Shown here piece by piece: positions 37,024 through 48,693 of a stretch of 64,000 bases of DNA. This DNA comes from Agaricus subrufescens (taxonomy: Eukaryota > Basidiomycota > Agaricomycetes > Agaricales > Agaricaceae). Position numbers and translations under genes: made by a program. The stretch covers positions 992,001-1,056,000 of the forward strand of contig CM057061.1 of assembly GCA_029945375.1 (NCBI GenBank). The letters run 5' to 3'. Numbering within the stretch: position 1 is the stretch's first letter; each line of letters begins with the position of its first letter. The notes beneath the pieces are model-generated. The model did not search any database. It was not told where the DNA came from and worked only from the letters and a program-made list of their open reading frames with translations.

Positions 37024-38607
37024 ATGCCCGCAAAACGCGTTCTGATCAGCTTTGGTATTGACGTTGACTCTGTCGCCGGATGGTAACACCTTTGCTTACT
37101 ATTGATCGGCCATATCCTGACTTTATCAAAGGCTGGGATCATATGGCGGAGGAGACTCACCAGGTGATATTTCGCGGGTATGCTGAAGCCATAGATTAAT
37201 CGAGAGTCAACTTTTAACTGCCGTAACTCCAGGGAGTGTTCGCTGCCGAGGTGGGCGTCCCCCGACTCTTGAAGCTCTTCAAGAAATATAACATGAAGAC
37301 TTCGTGGTTCATTCCAGGTAAGTATATATTCTATTGGATAGACACCTTAACAAAAGGCAAATTAGGCCACAGTTTGGAATCATTCCCAGAGCAAATGGCG
37401 GCAGTGCGGGATGCCGGTCATGAGATAGGGCTCCATGGTTATTCACATGAGGTTGGTTCTCAGCCTTACTGATACCAAACCAAACTTAGTGAACCTTCCC
37501 TAGAATCCTACTAAACTGAGTGTTCAACAACAAACAGACATCCTTGAGCACACTTTCAAGCTCCTCACCGATTTTAATCATGGTGTTCCGCCCAAGGTGG
37601 TGGTTTCCTTTCGGTTACCAGCTTATGTGCTCAAATGGCTCAGGGAAGTGTAGCTCCTTGGTGGGAAGTTAGCGCAGCCGGCACGGATCTCCTTCTTGAG
37701 AAAGGAATAGAATACGGTAATGTTCGGTCAAATAGGTGCTTTCCTCAAGCTGATGCAACGGCGTGGAATAGATCATTCGAACATGGCTCATGAGTAAGTG
37801 GGTTTTGCCACCGTACACGCATCTATGCAACTGTCGAAAGTTGTCAGGCTTACTATTTACGCGACGAAGACCACTGGGTCAACATCGATTACACCCAAGA
37901 GGCAGCCACTTGGATGAAGCCCCTACGAAAAGGCAATGAGACTGGTCTCGTCTGTATTCCAGGGAACTGGTCAGTGCTGATGGCTCTTCTTTGACACATT
38001 ATTCACTTTCCTGTTAGGTATCTTGATGATTTGCCACCCATGATGTATCTCAATTTATGGGCGCAAACTTTTGCATAATGCTAACATCGTAGTAAGGTTT
38101 ATTAAATCGAGTCCAAACTCGCATGGCTTTGTACGTTGTGGTTCTATTCGCATATTCAGCGAATAATTCATGCCAACGTGCAGGTTAGCCCACAAGTCAT
38201 CGAGGAACTGTGGAAGGACCAATTCACATACCTCTATCGGTGCGGAGTACATTCTAGAAGCTGTTCTCGGCTTATCATGGTCCGGATAGCGAAGAAGAAG
38301 AGTTCATATTCCCAATTACAATACATCCTGATGTCAGCGGGTATGCCTCTGAGTGTAAACTCTCTCTGCCCTAGCTCACAGTCATTTGTGTGTAGCCGAC
38401 CCCAAGTCTTGTTGATGTTGGTATGTGCGGCATCAGGAAGTCCGGTAGAGTACAATTGACAGGTTTTTTTAGGAGAGATTCATTGAATGGGTCAACGGTC
38501 ATGAGAATGTCCACTGGGTTCCTATGATCGAAATGGTGAGAGAATTCAGAGCGAAGAACAAGCCGGCCGCGGGTGCCAAGATGCCCCGCGGTCTCAGCGG
38601 TTCCTGA
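37024..38607 (+). CDS. polysaccharide deacetylase family (CE4) intracellular protein
   Basis: About 12 short exons, ~300 aa. The N-terminus [20 protein letters not shown] holds the CE4 metal/base motif (GIDVD). Then come [65 protein letters not shown] (metal His pair HGYSH), [42 protein letters not shown] and [16 protein letters not shown]. This is the PgdA/PuuE-like subgroup of NodB-fold deacetylases. There is no signal peptide, so it acts inside the cell; the substrate is unknown. The gene looks broken in any single frame, but each apparent stop falls in a normal intron. Several exons are below 60 nt. Confidence 0.85.
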
Positions 38608-38892
38608 GGATCGCTGAGGAGAGGTGGTTAGTGCTCATACAAGCTCTATGGTTTGAGTGTCCTATATGTAAGGAAGATGAATTTATCGAGTGACATGTAT
38701 GTATGTAGGTTATATGAAATGAATAGCCCCCACCTAAGCGGCTCTTAAGCGGCCGGGTGGATGATGTCTTCCCATCTCTACTCCTTTTGCCCACGAACAT
38801 TAACTGGTGACTTCTGTCCAATGACCCCTATGAAGAACTCACAGTATCCACACCCTGACTAAACCCCCTTCTTGTACGAGCACCTCCAAGAA

Positions 38893-40928
38893 ATGGGCAT
38901 CCCGCATCTTCATGAAGAGCTACAAGATTCTGTCGAAAGGGTTGTTGTTCAAACCAAGTATGGGGATGTTGTCGGAGGAAGAGCTTCTACCGGTGCCGCT
39001 GTCTTTCTGGGTGAGTAAATTGCGCGCCACAGCTTTGCTTTTTGGGTTGATGTCGCGACGCAGAGGTTCCTTATGCTCTTCCACCCAAAAGGTTCCAAGA
39101 TCCTCAGCCTCTCCCCCCTGGACACAAGTATGAAAAGAAAGAATTTTTGAGAGAATCGGTGTTCGCTACTCAACCGACGAATGATGGTCAGGCGCAAGGT
39201 AATATGTTGCGGTTTCAACTATTTCTCTTCCTATGTTGACAAGTGCGTAGGGGGTTTGTTTGAGGACAAAGTTGGACGTGGGCAGCCTACTGAAAACCCG
39301 TATGTCTTGCAACCCGTCGAATTTCATATGAGACGTATTTGGCTCTTGACAGGCTATTCTTGAATATTGTTGCGCCACCATCTTTCCCATCTGAGCATGG
39401 ATTTCCCGTAAAAATATACATACACGGCGGGTATGTCAAAGCTCCTTGCACGACGTTCAACCTGATCGACACTGATGCGATCGTAATCTCTCTAGATTTC
39501 TGCAGTTTGGATCTCCTCATAGCCTGTCCTCTCAGGCGCAATTCATTGCTACTAAAAGAAAAGAAGTTTGGGTCAATGTAGGATATCGGGTGTCTGCGTT
39601 TGGATTTCTGGCTTGCGATGAACCGAAACTAGATGGGAATTATGGATTTAAAGATCAGTGGCTTGGTTTGAAGTGGATCCAAGAGAATATCGCTGCGTTT
39701 GGCGGTAAGTGTTTCAGCCATGAAACGAGCCTAAAATACTGAGAGCCTCAAAGGTAACCCGAATGATGTACAACTAACTGGCCTTTCTGCTGGTATGTAT
39801 TCTTGCTGACTATCAGACGAATCACTCAACTTTCGTAGGTGCTCATTCTGTCCATCAGCACCTACATCACGTCTCACTATTGCCGGAAGGCGAGATGGCA
39901 CCTTTCCAAACTGCTGTCTTGCAGTCGAACGCCATTTTGTCAGTCTGATGAATTGGAGTACAGTATTCATGATGCTGATTCAAATTTAGAACTGATCCGA
40001 AGACCCCTGCTCAATCGAGGCCACAGTTTCAAGCGCTTTGTCGTGGTCTTGGACTTAACCCAGACGATCTAAATATCTTGGACAAGTTGCGGGACCCAAA
40101 GAGAGTGCCCTGGCAATCAATCACACGAGTGATCGAGATAGATTCTTTAGGACCGTTGGGCGAGTATGGCACTTTCCGTGGATGCCTTTCCGACGACTGG
40201 ATCATCACTTCGCCCGGTCCTATGGCTCGTCAACGCTCCGGTGCCTTCAGTTCCTCTCTCAAAGCTCACGGCGTCAAGGCTATTGCTGTAGGCGAGTTGA
40301 GTGAAGAATGGTACCTCTACTCGATAGCCCATCCAGTCTCCGCTCTCCGTGAAATCCTCCCGAATCTGAATCGCTACTTCCCCGAGGATGTATCCAGAAA
40401 GTTGTTGGCAAAGTTTGAAAGTCCAGGTGAGAACGCAAAGGAAGAAGAGGTTCTGAGGTTGTTTGGCGAAGTATTGAGTGCGGGGCAGGTTTATTTGCCT
40501 ACAAGGATTCTCGTTCGGGATCTACTCAAACATAAATTCCCGGCGTTGAGATATGAAATTAGGTGGACACCCGAAGAAGTCCGGCCCCATGGTATGAAGC
40601 TTCTACAAGATTCTCTGATCTTATGCAAAAAAGACTAACTGTTTTCATTGAAGGTTATGTGACGCACGGGACTGATCGCTATTTGTGGGCGCTCCGTAGG
40701 CCCAATCTGAACCCGGAACAGTGGGATGTTGCGAATCAATGGGTGGAAACTTTTCACCAGGAAATGAGTGTTATGATTCAGTTTGGGAACAGGTACAACC
40801 ATAGGCAGTTTTTGACGCTGAAAGAAGATCGGAGTATTGGATGGACGAGCGATGGACGGTGGGATGAGCTGCTGAACATGGCCGATATTCTACCCGGGGA
40901 GGGACCAGGTATCGGATATCGCCTGTAA
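38893..40928 (+). CDS. type-B carboxylesterase-like alpha/beta hydrolase, copy A
   Basis: About eight exons, ~545 aa. It starts MGIPHLHEELQDSVERVVVQ, with no signal peptide. Type-B esterase landmarks: VPYALPPKRFQDP, an oxyanion motif YIHGGFLQFGSP, FGFLACDEPKLDGNYGFKDQ, and the nucleophile elbow GLSAGAHS in place of the commoner GESAGA. GYVTHGTDRYLWAL near the C-terminus carries the likely catalytic His. Introns fall at the same places as in copy B at 44233-46266. The substrate is unknown; cytosolic ester hydrolysis or detoxification is plausible. Confidence 0.85.
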
Positions 40929-41104
40929 TGTAATGTAATCCACGTGATAGTAGATAAATGTGTCCCGGCCCTAGGTCCAACTCTTTCTACAGCTCATATC
41001 GTCATCATCGGCATCCACGAACAAAAGAGTCTGACCATAAGGTATTTGCGCCCATGTGTACAGAGGACGTTGGCTGATGAAAGTCACTAGATAGGGGAAA
41101 TCCG

Positions 41105-43802
41105 ATGTCTCTTCAGGTCAATCTATCCAGTCGGGATCTTCTCGACGCGTATCAGAATGTCGTCGATGGTAGAGGCGCAAATTGGACGGTTTTTTCCTAC
41201 GAAAAGGGTACGAATGATCTGAGAGTACAAGCTTCTGGTGATGGAGGGCTGGAAGAACTGGAAGAAGAGTTCTCAGACGGAAAGTACGTCATCAAATCTC
41301 TATCTGTGATTTGCCTAAAATCTCTATAGAATGCAATATGCTTTCGCTCGAGTGGAGGACCCGAATGTGTGTCCGTGCCTCAATTACGTTCTTTCTAGAC
41401 AGTAACATCCTTTTCAGAGCCATCTGCCCAAGTTCGTTCAGATCAACTGGTGTGGAGATGGTGTCCCGGTAGCAAAGAAGGGGCTATTCCACACACATTC
41501 CAGTGCTGTGGGCCGTTTTCTTCGCGGAACACATGTCGTGATCAGTGCTCGAAATGAGGTAAGTTGTATCCATACCGGAGGATCTGGACTCCTGTGAATT
41601 GACCAATTAACAGAGCGATGTCACTCCTGCTGTTGTCATGTCTCGAGTTGAAGCTGCATCTGGTGCCAAATACTCTGCTCACAAAGAAGCCCCTCGGAAA
41701 TTTGAGCCCATCGCACCGGTCGGAACGAATTATACTCCCGTTGGCAAGATTGATATTAATGAACTGAAGAAAGCGCAATCTCCCGGTGTCTCTAAGCCAC
41801 CTCCACCGCCAGCTTCTACTCGCCCTGCTTTTTCTTCGTTTAACAAGCCAGCAGCGTCCGCCGCAAGCTTGTATGGTAAACCAACGACGCCAAAGAGTAC
41901 TTCGAGTGGACCAGCACCAGCAGATGCGTGGCCAGAAGAGAAATCGTCTGTTCCTCCCCCACCTCCAGCTGCCACTCGCCCCCCTACTTTACCGACTACT
42001 GCCCGCCCTGCTTTTAGTTCTCTAGTACGCGATTTCTCACTGTTTTTTAATCATGTCTAACGTCTCTTCTCTAGACTTCTCCCATGTCTGCCACCCCCAT
42101 ATCAAGTGTTACAAAGCCTGTGTCGGCCTCTAACACACCCACAAAGCCCGCAGAGGAGGACAGGATAGAACCCAACAAGAGTGCCTATACTCCTGTCAAC
42201 TTACCCGCCCCTAAGAAGCTCAGAAACCCTTTCGAAAAGTTTGAACAAGCAGCAGCTCCACCACCTCGGCCTGCGGCTGGTGGTCCCAAGAAATTGACTT
42301 GGAGTGAACGTCAAGCTCTGGCAAAGAAGCAGCAAGAAGAAGAGGATGCAAGAAGTCGAGCTGCAGGTTTCAGTGTTCAAGATGCGCCTACACCAATTTC
42401 CAAACCCGTCTTTAAATCCAATGCACCAGCTTTTGGTAGAGCTACAGCACCTGCTGCGCCTCCCCGTAACTTTGGCGCGGTTGGGATGGCCGCCGCTGCC
42501 GGCGTCGGTGTTGCTGCCGGTGTGGGTGCAGCGGCAGTTGCATCTAGTTTTGCACAAGAGCCTGAGCCTGAAGTTGAGGCTGAGGTATGTGTTTATCGTA
42601 AATATCAATTTAGATGTATTTCCTATTGTCGATATTATAGGTCCCGCCCCCGCCCCCACCTCCCCCGGCGCCTCCAGCTCCTACTCAAACGCAGGAATAT
42701 GAAGAGGAAGAAACTCTGCCACCGCCTCCACCGCCACCGCCTCCTCCAGCGCCCCCCGCACCACCTGTACATGCTGAGGAAGAATTCGAAGAGGCTATCC
42801 CACCGCCTGCGCCACCACCTCCGCCAGCCCCCGTCGCCCCGGCTGCGACAGTGACGGTAAGTCTTGCGTATCACAGTACCGTTCCAACGACTTACATAAC
42901 GGGCATCGTAGCAACCGGAGCCAGAGCCAGCAGCCTCAGGTGGTCGAGGCGTCACGGCCATCGTGCTGTACGAGTATGAAGTACGCTAAAACCTCATTTT
43001 GGCACTTCGGTTTTTCCTTACTCTTTCTAGGCTACAGAAGATAATGAAATGACTTTGGTCGAGGGTGAATATATTGAACAGATTGAAGAAATTGACGAAG
43101 GCTGGTGGTCAGGTGTTGGAGCTGATGGAAAGACTGGTCTTTTCCCTGGTATGTACTGCCATGGGTTTGGTTGTATGAAGTACAAAACCTGATGAATCTC
43201 ACAGCCAACTACGTTGAACTTGTCTCCATACCCGACGATCAACAGGAAGTAGAGGCTGCGCCGCCATCGCCACCACCGCCCCCACCTGCTCCAGAAGTAA
43301 GCCATCACGTTCTAAACTACGCCCCAAATTCCTTCTCATTGAATTTCCAGGCGCCCGCTGCACCTCCCGCCGCACCTCCTGCACCACTTGCACCTCCCGC
43401 GCCACCTGCGCCACCTGCCCCGCCTGCAGCACCACCAGCGCCGTCAGCGCCATTAGCACCCCCAGCACCGCCGGCCCCACCTCGAGCCCCAACCCCGCCT
43501 ACTCAAGAGGCGGGAATCACAGCGATTGCTCTTTATGAGTACGTTGTATCATTGTCTCTCATAGACTGTGACCTGAATCACCTCACTCTATTTCATTCAG
43601 CTATGATGCTACCGAAGACAACGAAATTGATCTCAAAGAAGGCGATAAAATCACGGAGATTGAGGCAGCCTCAGAAGATTGGTGGCAAGGCAGAAATCCT
43701 GCAGGACAGTTTGGATTGTTCCCAGGTGAGTGCATGCATGTAAAAACGTAAAAAGGTATGCTGAGTAGTGCCCTAGCGAATTATGTTGAAGTCCAAGAAT
43801 GA
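41105..43802 (+). CDS. ABP1: actin-binding protein Abp1 (ADF-H plus two SH3 domains)
   Basis: Multi-exon gene, ~620 aa. The N-terminal ADF-homology domain runs from MSLQVNLSSRDLLDAYQNV through VEDPNTHLPKFVQINWCGDG and FLRGTHVVISARNESD. The middle is Pro/Ala/Lys-rich with TYTPV/NLPAPKKLRNPFEKFE repeats, then an Ala-rich stretch and long poly-Pro runs alternating with Glu. Two SH3 domains close the protein: AIVLYEYEATEDNEMTLVEG with WWSGVGADGKTGLFPANYVE, and AIALYDYDATEDNEIDLKEG with WWQGRNPAGQFGLFPANYVE. Abp1 links cortical actin patches to endocytic proteins and the Arp2/3 complex. The linker between the SH3 domains is a Pro/Ala repeat of ~75 residues. The gene sits between two esterase paralogues. 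Confidence 0.93.
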
Positions 43803-44232
43803 AAACTTTCTTCTGAATTGATGATCTAGTAGTGGTAGTTCGATTACAAGAAGTAGCTGAACGATACGGCTGGTTCTTTCCTTAGATTGCTTTGTGAATG
43901 ATATAACGGACTTCCTTTCCAGACACCTTTGTCATTGATTAAACTTACCAACAAGGTCATAGTCTTCCGCCCTCTCCATTTGTGCGGAATCGAACCGTGC
44001 CTTTTTGGTAACTTCAATTTGACCTAACCCTTTTAGCAAGTTTTTGCTTCAAACCGGCTCGGTGCTTGTGTGTCATGGTTCTCTTTCTCGAATCTGATAG
44101 GAAAAGCGTGTTGCCGAGAAGAACTTCCTACTATCGCTCTGATGCCGGGTTATGTAGTTACACGTCCCGCCTGGACTGCATTTAAGAAGAGAAGATGGCC
44201 TTGCTTTTCTATAGTCTTCCTCTTCGTCTGAG
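43803..44232. other. intergenic spacer
   Basis: 430 bp between ABP1 and esterase copy B. No supported feature beyond the presumed promoter. Confidence 0.5.
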
Positions 44233-46266
44233 ATGGCTCCTGCTCAAGGCTCTCTTCACTTGCATGAAGAACTTCAGGAAGTAGTTGCCCACACAAAGTA
44301 TGGTAGCGTCTCTGGTGGAAGAGCACATACCGGCGCAGCTGTTTGGCTGGGTAAATTATCACCTATGTATCACGAATTCTCTGGTCTTTGATTAACGATA
44401 TCAAATTATACAATCCAGAAATTCCGTATGCATTACCTCCAGGCCGGTTTCAGGATCCTGTTCCGCTGTATCATGGGTTCAAGTACGAGAAGAAATCGTA
44501 TATCACTGAATCCGCGTTTGGTGTCCAGCCAACGAATGACGGGCAAGCTGATGCTATAGGTGAGTGTATCGTGCTTCTTTACTTTGAGTACCTTATTTAT
44601 TCTTGGGATATAGGTGTCGCTTTTGAGGACAAAGTTGGACGTGGCCAGCCCACTGAAAATCCGTAAGTTGGGAGATGTAAACATGTATATATTTCCTGCA
44701 GATTCTGATCATGAACGTAGTTTGTTTCTGAATATCGTTGCGCCATCCTCGTTCCCATACGAGGGCCCATTCCCAGTGAAAGTATATATACATGGCGGGT
44801 ATGCTTTGCGATCCTTGTTTGCTGAGGTTCAATCGAAAAATGCTATCGATTATCAGGTTCTTGCAATTTGGATCGCCGCACGGTGTATCGGGTCAAGCCC
44901 AATTTATCGCTGCGGAACGGAAAGAGGTTTGGGTCAATATAGGCTATCGATTATCCGCGTTTGGCTTTTTAGCTTGCGATATGCCGAAGCTTGATGGAAA
45001 TTATGGCTTTAAGGATCAGTGGCTTGCTTTGGAATGGATCAAGGAGAATATCCATGCTTTCGGAGGTATAGACATAGCTGCTCCTTTTACTATATATGCA
45101 TTAACAAGCGTTTTGTTCGACAGGGGATCCCAACGACGTGCACTTGACGGGACTTTCTGGAGGTTGGTTCCTAGTACTGTTTCAATGATCTGGGATATAT
45201 TCAATTCATGTTCGTAGGAGCGCATTCCGTACACCAGATTCTGCATCACGTCTCTTTATTGCCTACAGGAGTAATGGCGCCATTCCAAACGGTTGCTATG
45301 CAATCAAACGCTATACTGTAAGTGCCCTGGTATCCGCGCGTCATAGTCGGTGGGGCTGAAATTGTGGAAGAACTGATCCCAAGACACCTACTGTGCTACG
45401 AACCCAATTTAGGACGCTCTGCCATGGTCTCGGGCTTGATCCGGATGATTCAAATATTTTGAATATCTTACGAGATCCAGAGAGAGTTCCTTGGAATGCA
45501 ATCACAGAATTGATCGAGACAGACTCTCTCGGCCATTTGGGACAACTTGGCACCTTCCGTGGATGTCTCTCAAGTGATTGGATAATCACTTCTCCTGGAC
45601 CGATGGAACGCCAGCGCTCTGGTGCACTTGCATCTTCACTCAAGGTTCACGGAGTCACTGGTGTAATGCTCGGCGATCTAATCGACGAGTGGTACCTTTA
45701 TTCTTTTGCGCATCCCATCAAGTCGCTCAGCGACATACCGCCCAATTTGGACAGATATTTCCCAGGTGACATCACCACGAAGCTGCTGCAAAGAATCCGT
45801 GCCTGGGGTGAAGACGGGGGAGACCCTTTGAAGTTATTTGGTGACGTATTGAGTGTAGGACAGGTTTTCCTGCCTGGTCGGGTATTTGCTAGGGATATGA
45901 TCAAACATGGGTTCCCTGTTCTGATGTATTCGATTAAATGGGCACCCGAAAACGTCAGGCCCTTTGGTAAGTTAAGTGGTGATGGTCGATCAATATACTG
46001 ATGTTATTTCAGGGTACGTTACTCATGGATCAGATCGCGTTTTGTGGGCACTCCGCAAGCGAGATTTGAGTGCGAAGGATTGGATAATCGCGACGAGCTG
46101 GGTGGATACTGTCCTCCAGGAATTCAAGAATTTGATCCAACGTAAACGAAGTCAGAATCCTAGGATCATGTTTACTCTGCAAGAAGATCAAAGCTTTAGT
46201 TGGAGCCCTGATGATCGCTGGGACAAGTATATGGATTTAGTGGATGTTCTTCCTGGTGAACAGTGA
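44233..46266 (+). CDS. type-B carboxylesterase-like alpha/beta hydrolase, copy B
   Basis: Same exon plan as copy A at 38893, ~545 aa. It starts MAPAQGSLHLHEELQEVV. Matching blocks: IPYALPPGRFQDP, DKVGRGQPTENP, the oxyanion motif YIHGGFLQFGSP, DGNYGFKDQWLALEWIKENI, nucleophile elbow GLSGGAHS (Ala in copy A, Gly here) and GYVTHGSDRVLWALRK with the likely catalytic His. No signal peptide is seen. Differences are spread along the protein with no stop, so both copies look functional. The duplication is dispersed by one gene, with ABP1 between the copies in the same orientation. Confidence 0.85.
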
Positions 46267-46722
46267 TGATGAAGCGACCGTAATACCTCAAGTGACGTGT
46301 ATATTCAATAGGAAACAAAGAGCTGTCTAAGGTTAGAGTTTTGTGTGCTAAGCAGGTCAACAATGGATGGTCAACGTTTTTGAACTCCCACGTCTTCTTT
46401 ACTTACATCTGCCATCCACCAGCTGCATCAGGTTTGATATGCTTTTCGACAATCTCGGTACTGTATGAAGCTGCATAACAACACATATACTCAAAATTCA
46501 TGATCAGCTTTTTGCTTCGGTTCGCTGCTACCAGAAGACCTACGAAGCATCCTCAGTTCCTTCGACTCAAACAAACCGTTCAACCCCAAGTTTCTAGTGA
46601 CCCAAAAAGAGAAAACGCGCTCAAGATGTACAAGGTCCACTTCGAAGATCTGTCCTGACTTGCGTGCTCCCGGATGTAAAGGAGTGAATGTCAGTATATG
46701 CGTCTGAATGTAAGTTTTACTG
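46267..46722. other. intergenic spacer
   Basis: 456 bp between esterase B and the next + strand gene. Nothing supportable is seen. Confidence 0.45.
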
Positions 46723-47969
46723 ATGAACAGACAGGTGAAACCTATCGATTTTGCCAATGCGAACATCCTCCGACCATCAGGCCCTTACATGCAATCGATG
46801 AACAGTATGTCTGAACTTCACCGTATCATAAGCCGGCAATTACTCACTACTACGTAGGAAAGATAGCTCCCCTCGCAAGTTATGCAGATCCAGAAGCTCA
46901 ACTTCCGCTTGACGCAACTCACCGCGGCGTGCCTCTCAAACGAAAAGGTGACGAGACTTTTTTGGATGACGAGGTTTTACCGGACGCGAAAAAAGGGCGC
47001 GCGAGTCTCACGTCTCCTCGGAACTCAAGCGATTCATACTCGGTCGCCCTCTATAAACATGACGTCGACGGGGTCGAGATCATGAAAGAACCGAAAAATC
47101 CGACAAGCAGTCTTCTCATCAAAAAACGCGGCAACGTTCGTTTCCACCTTCCCGGAGCTGAAATGAAGACTGCACAAACAAAGCGTTCTCTAATTGACTT
47201 ACCGGGTCAGGAGAAGTCCTTTGGAACCTTTACTTTGTACAACTCGGCGTTCGCGGTGACAGGATCGTTGCCCCGTGTAGACGATCCTCTCTGGTTTTCT
47301 GAACTTCCCGAATGCTCCTGGGACAACTCGGACGAAAATGAAGACAGCTGTCAACTCACACTCGTCTCAACTCCCAGTGGCAGTCTTGATTATAGCCTAG
47401 ACAAACCGAATACTTGGGTCAACTACGAACGCAATTCATCTCCTACCGCTAGGTTACAGGCTAAATTGTTATTTAACCCTGTATTAGTGCCAGCGTCAGA
47501 TACAGACAAACTCAGCCGTGCCATCGAATCGGAGGGCAGTTCCGATATCAGTTCGGGGTCTGTCGCTTACTCGGGTTCCGAGGAAGAAGAAGACGAAGAA
47601 GAGCAATTATGGACAGCAATAAGCTCAGAAGAAGAGGTCCAGTGTCAGGTTGAAGGTATTTCCGACTTCGAAGGCTATAGAAGGGGAATTGGCTATGAAA
47701 GAAGTGCGAGCATCGTGCGAGGTGCAAATGTCACGCAAACCAAGGATCGAGAGGCTGTCGAGGTATCCCGCGGAATTCAGCGTATTCGGGATCGGTCTCC
47801 AGGGGAATTGATTCGTAGTCTATCGTGCTCGGAAGACGGAATGAATGGCTTGCTTAAGGTTTCCATCAAGACGTTGCTGGAGGTTGGGAGTGGGTCTTTT
47901 GAAGGGACACTGTTGAAACCGAATATGGCATACCGAGGACAGGAGATCAACTTTTCGCGGCATGTCTGA
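46723..47969 (+). CDS. hypothetical acidic protein
   Basis: Two exons, 46723-46804 and 46858-47969, giving 397 aa. I do not recognise the family. The N-terminus is MNRQVKPIDFANANILRPSG. A basic PLKRKGDETFLDDE patch, possibly nuclear, follows near residue 50. A folded-looking stretch then runs through LLIKKRGNVRFHLPGAE, SFGTFTLYNSAFAVTGSLP and DKPNTWVNYERN, with beta-type alternation. The second half is Ser/Glu-rich (YSGSEEEEDEEEQLWTAI) and ends in KTLLEVGSGSFEGTLLKPN. The large uninterrupted second exon and biased composition support a real gene. An upstream in-frame stop precedes ATG 46723. Confidence 0.6.
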
Positions 47970-48693
47970 ACTCACTGTTTTTTTAAAAAAATTCTTTACT
48001 TCTAGACCCGATCGGCTGTTTAATTCACTGTCTCGCGTTGTGTATAAGTGGATGACTTTATTCTCGAGTGTCGACTAAGAGAGTCGCAAATGTAATGATG
48101 TGTACTTGGTAAACGGCTATTGACAGACGCTAAGTAACAAATGGCTTGGGGGGGAGGTGAGGTGACGCATGGAGGTATCAAAAATAATAAAAGGGGTATT
48201 AAAATGAGTTTGGGTTCGTAATCTAGAGAGAAAAAAAAAAGCGAATAATCTCCTTCGGGAGTTGTTGGCTCGCGTGTATACGAGAGTGTGATGAGACGAG
48301 AACGAATAATAGATGAGCAAAAAAGAGAGGGGCTTTGATTGTCCCGGGTAAATGGAACTTGCATGTCGTTGATCAGCTTGGAGTAAAAAAAAAGAAAAAA
48401 GAGCTTTGAGGAGGGTGCAAGAAAGAGAGAAGGGATGAGCATGAAATAAAAGAAAAAGAAGTTGCAAGAGAGGTATCACTGCGGTTGATGTTTAAAAAAA
48501 AACTGGGGTGCATATGCCAGAGTCGTAGATGTCGTGTTGTCAAAACAATGCAAAAAGGGAAAAGAAAAGAAAAATGCCAAGAAAACAAGAACAAAAAACA
48601 AATGCAAAGAACGGGATAAAGGCGGCTTGGTGCAATGAAGAAAAAAAACTCGCAAAAACGCATGAAAAAAGAATGCCCTCCTCACTGGTTCGT
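47970..48693. other. purine-rich convergent intergenic region
   Basis: The + strand is strongly A/G-rich with many A runs, especially 48180-48660; the minus strand is therefore pyrimidine-rich downstream of the F-box gene. Open frames here are composition artefacts. Confidence 0.5.

Noticed and set aside
38094..38190. Apparent frameshift in the deacetylase after HGF
   Set aside because: A GTACGT donor and a GTGCAG acceptor give an ordinary intron and join HGF to [10 protein letters not shown] in frame.
43199..43492. Long minus-strand open frames opposite the ABP1 proline-rich regions
   Set aside because: They mirror the GC-rich Pro/Ala codons of ABP1 and have no domain or exon structure.
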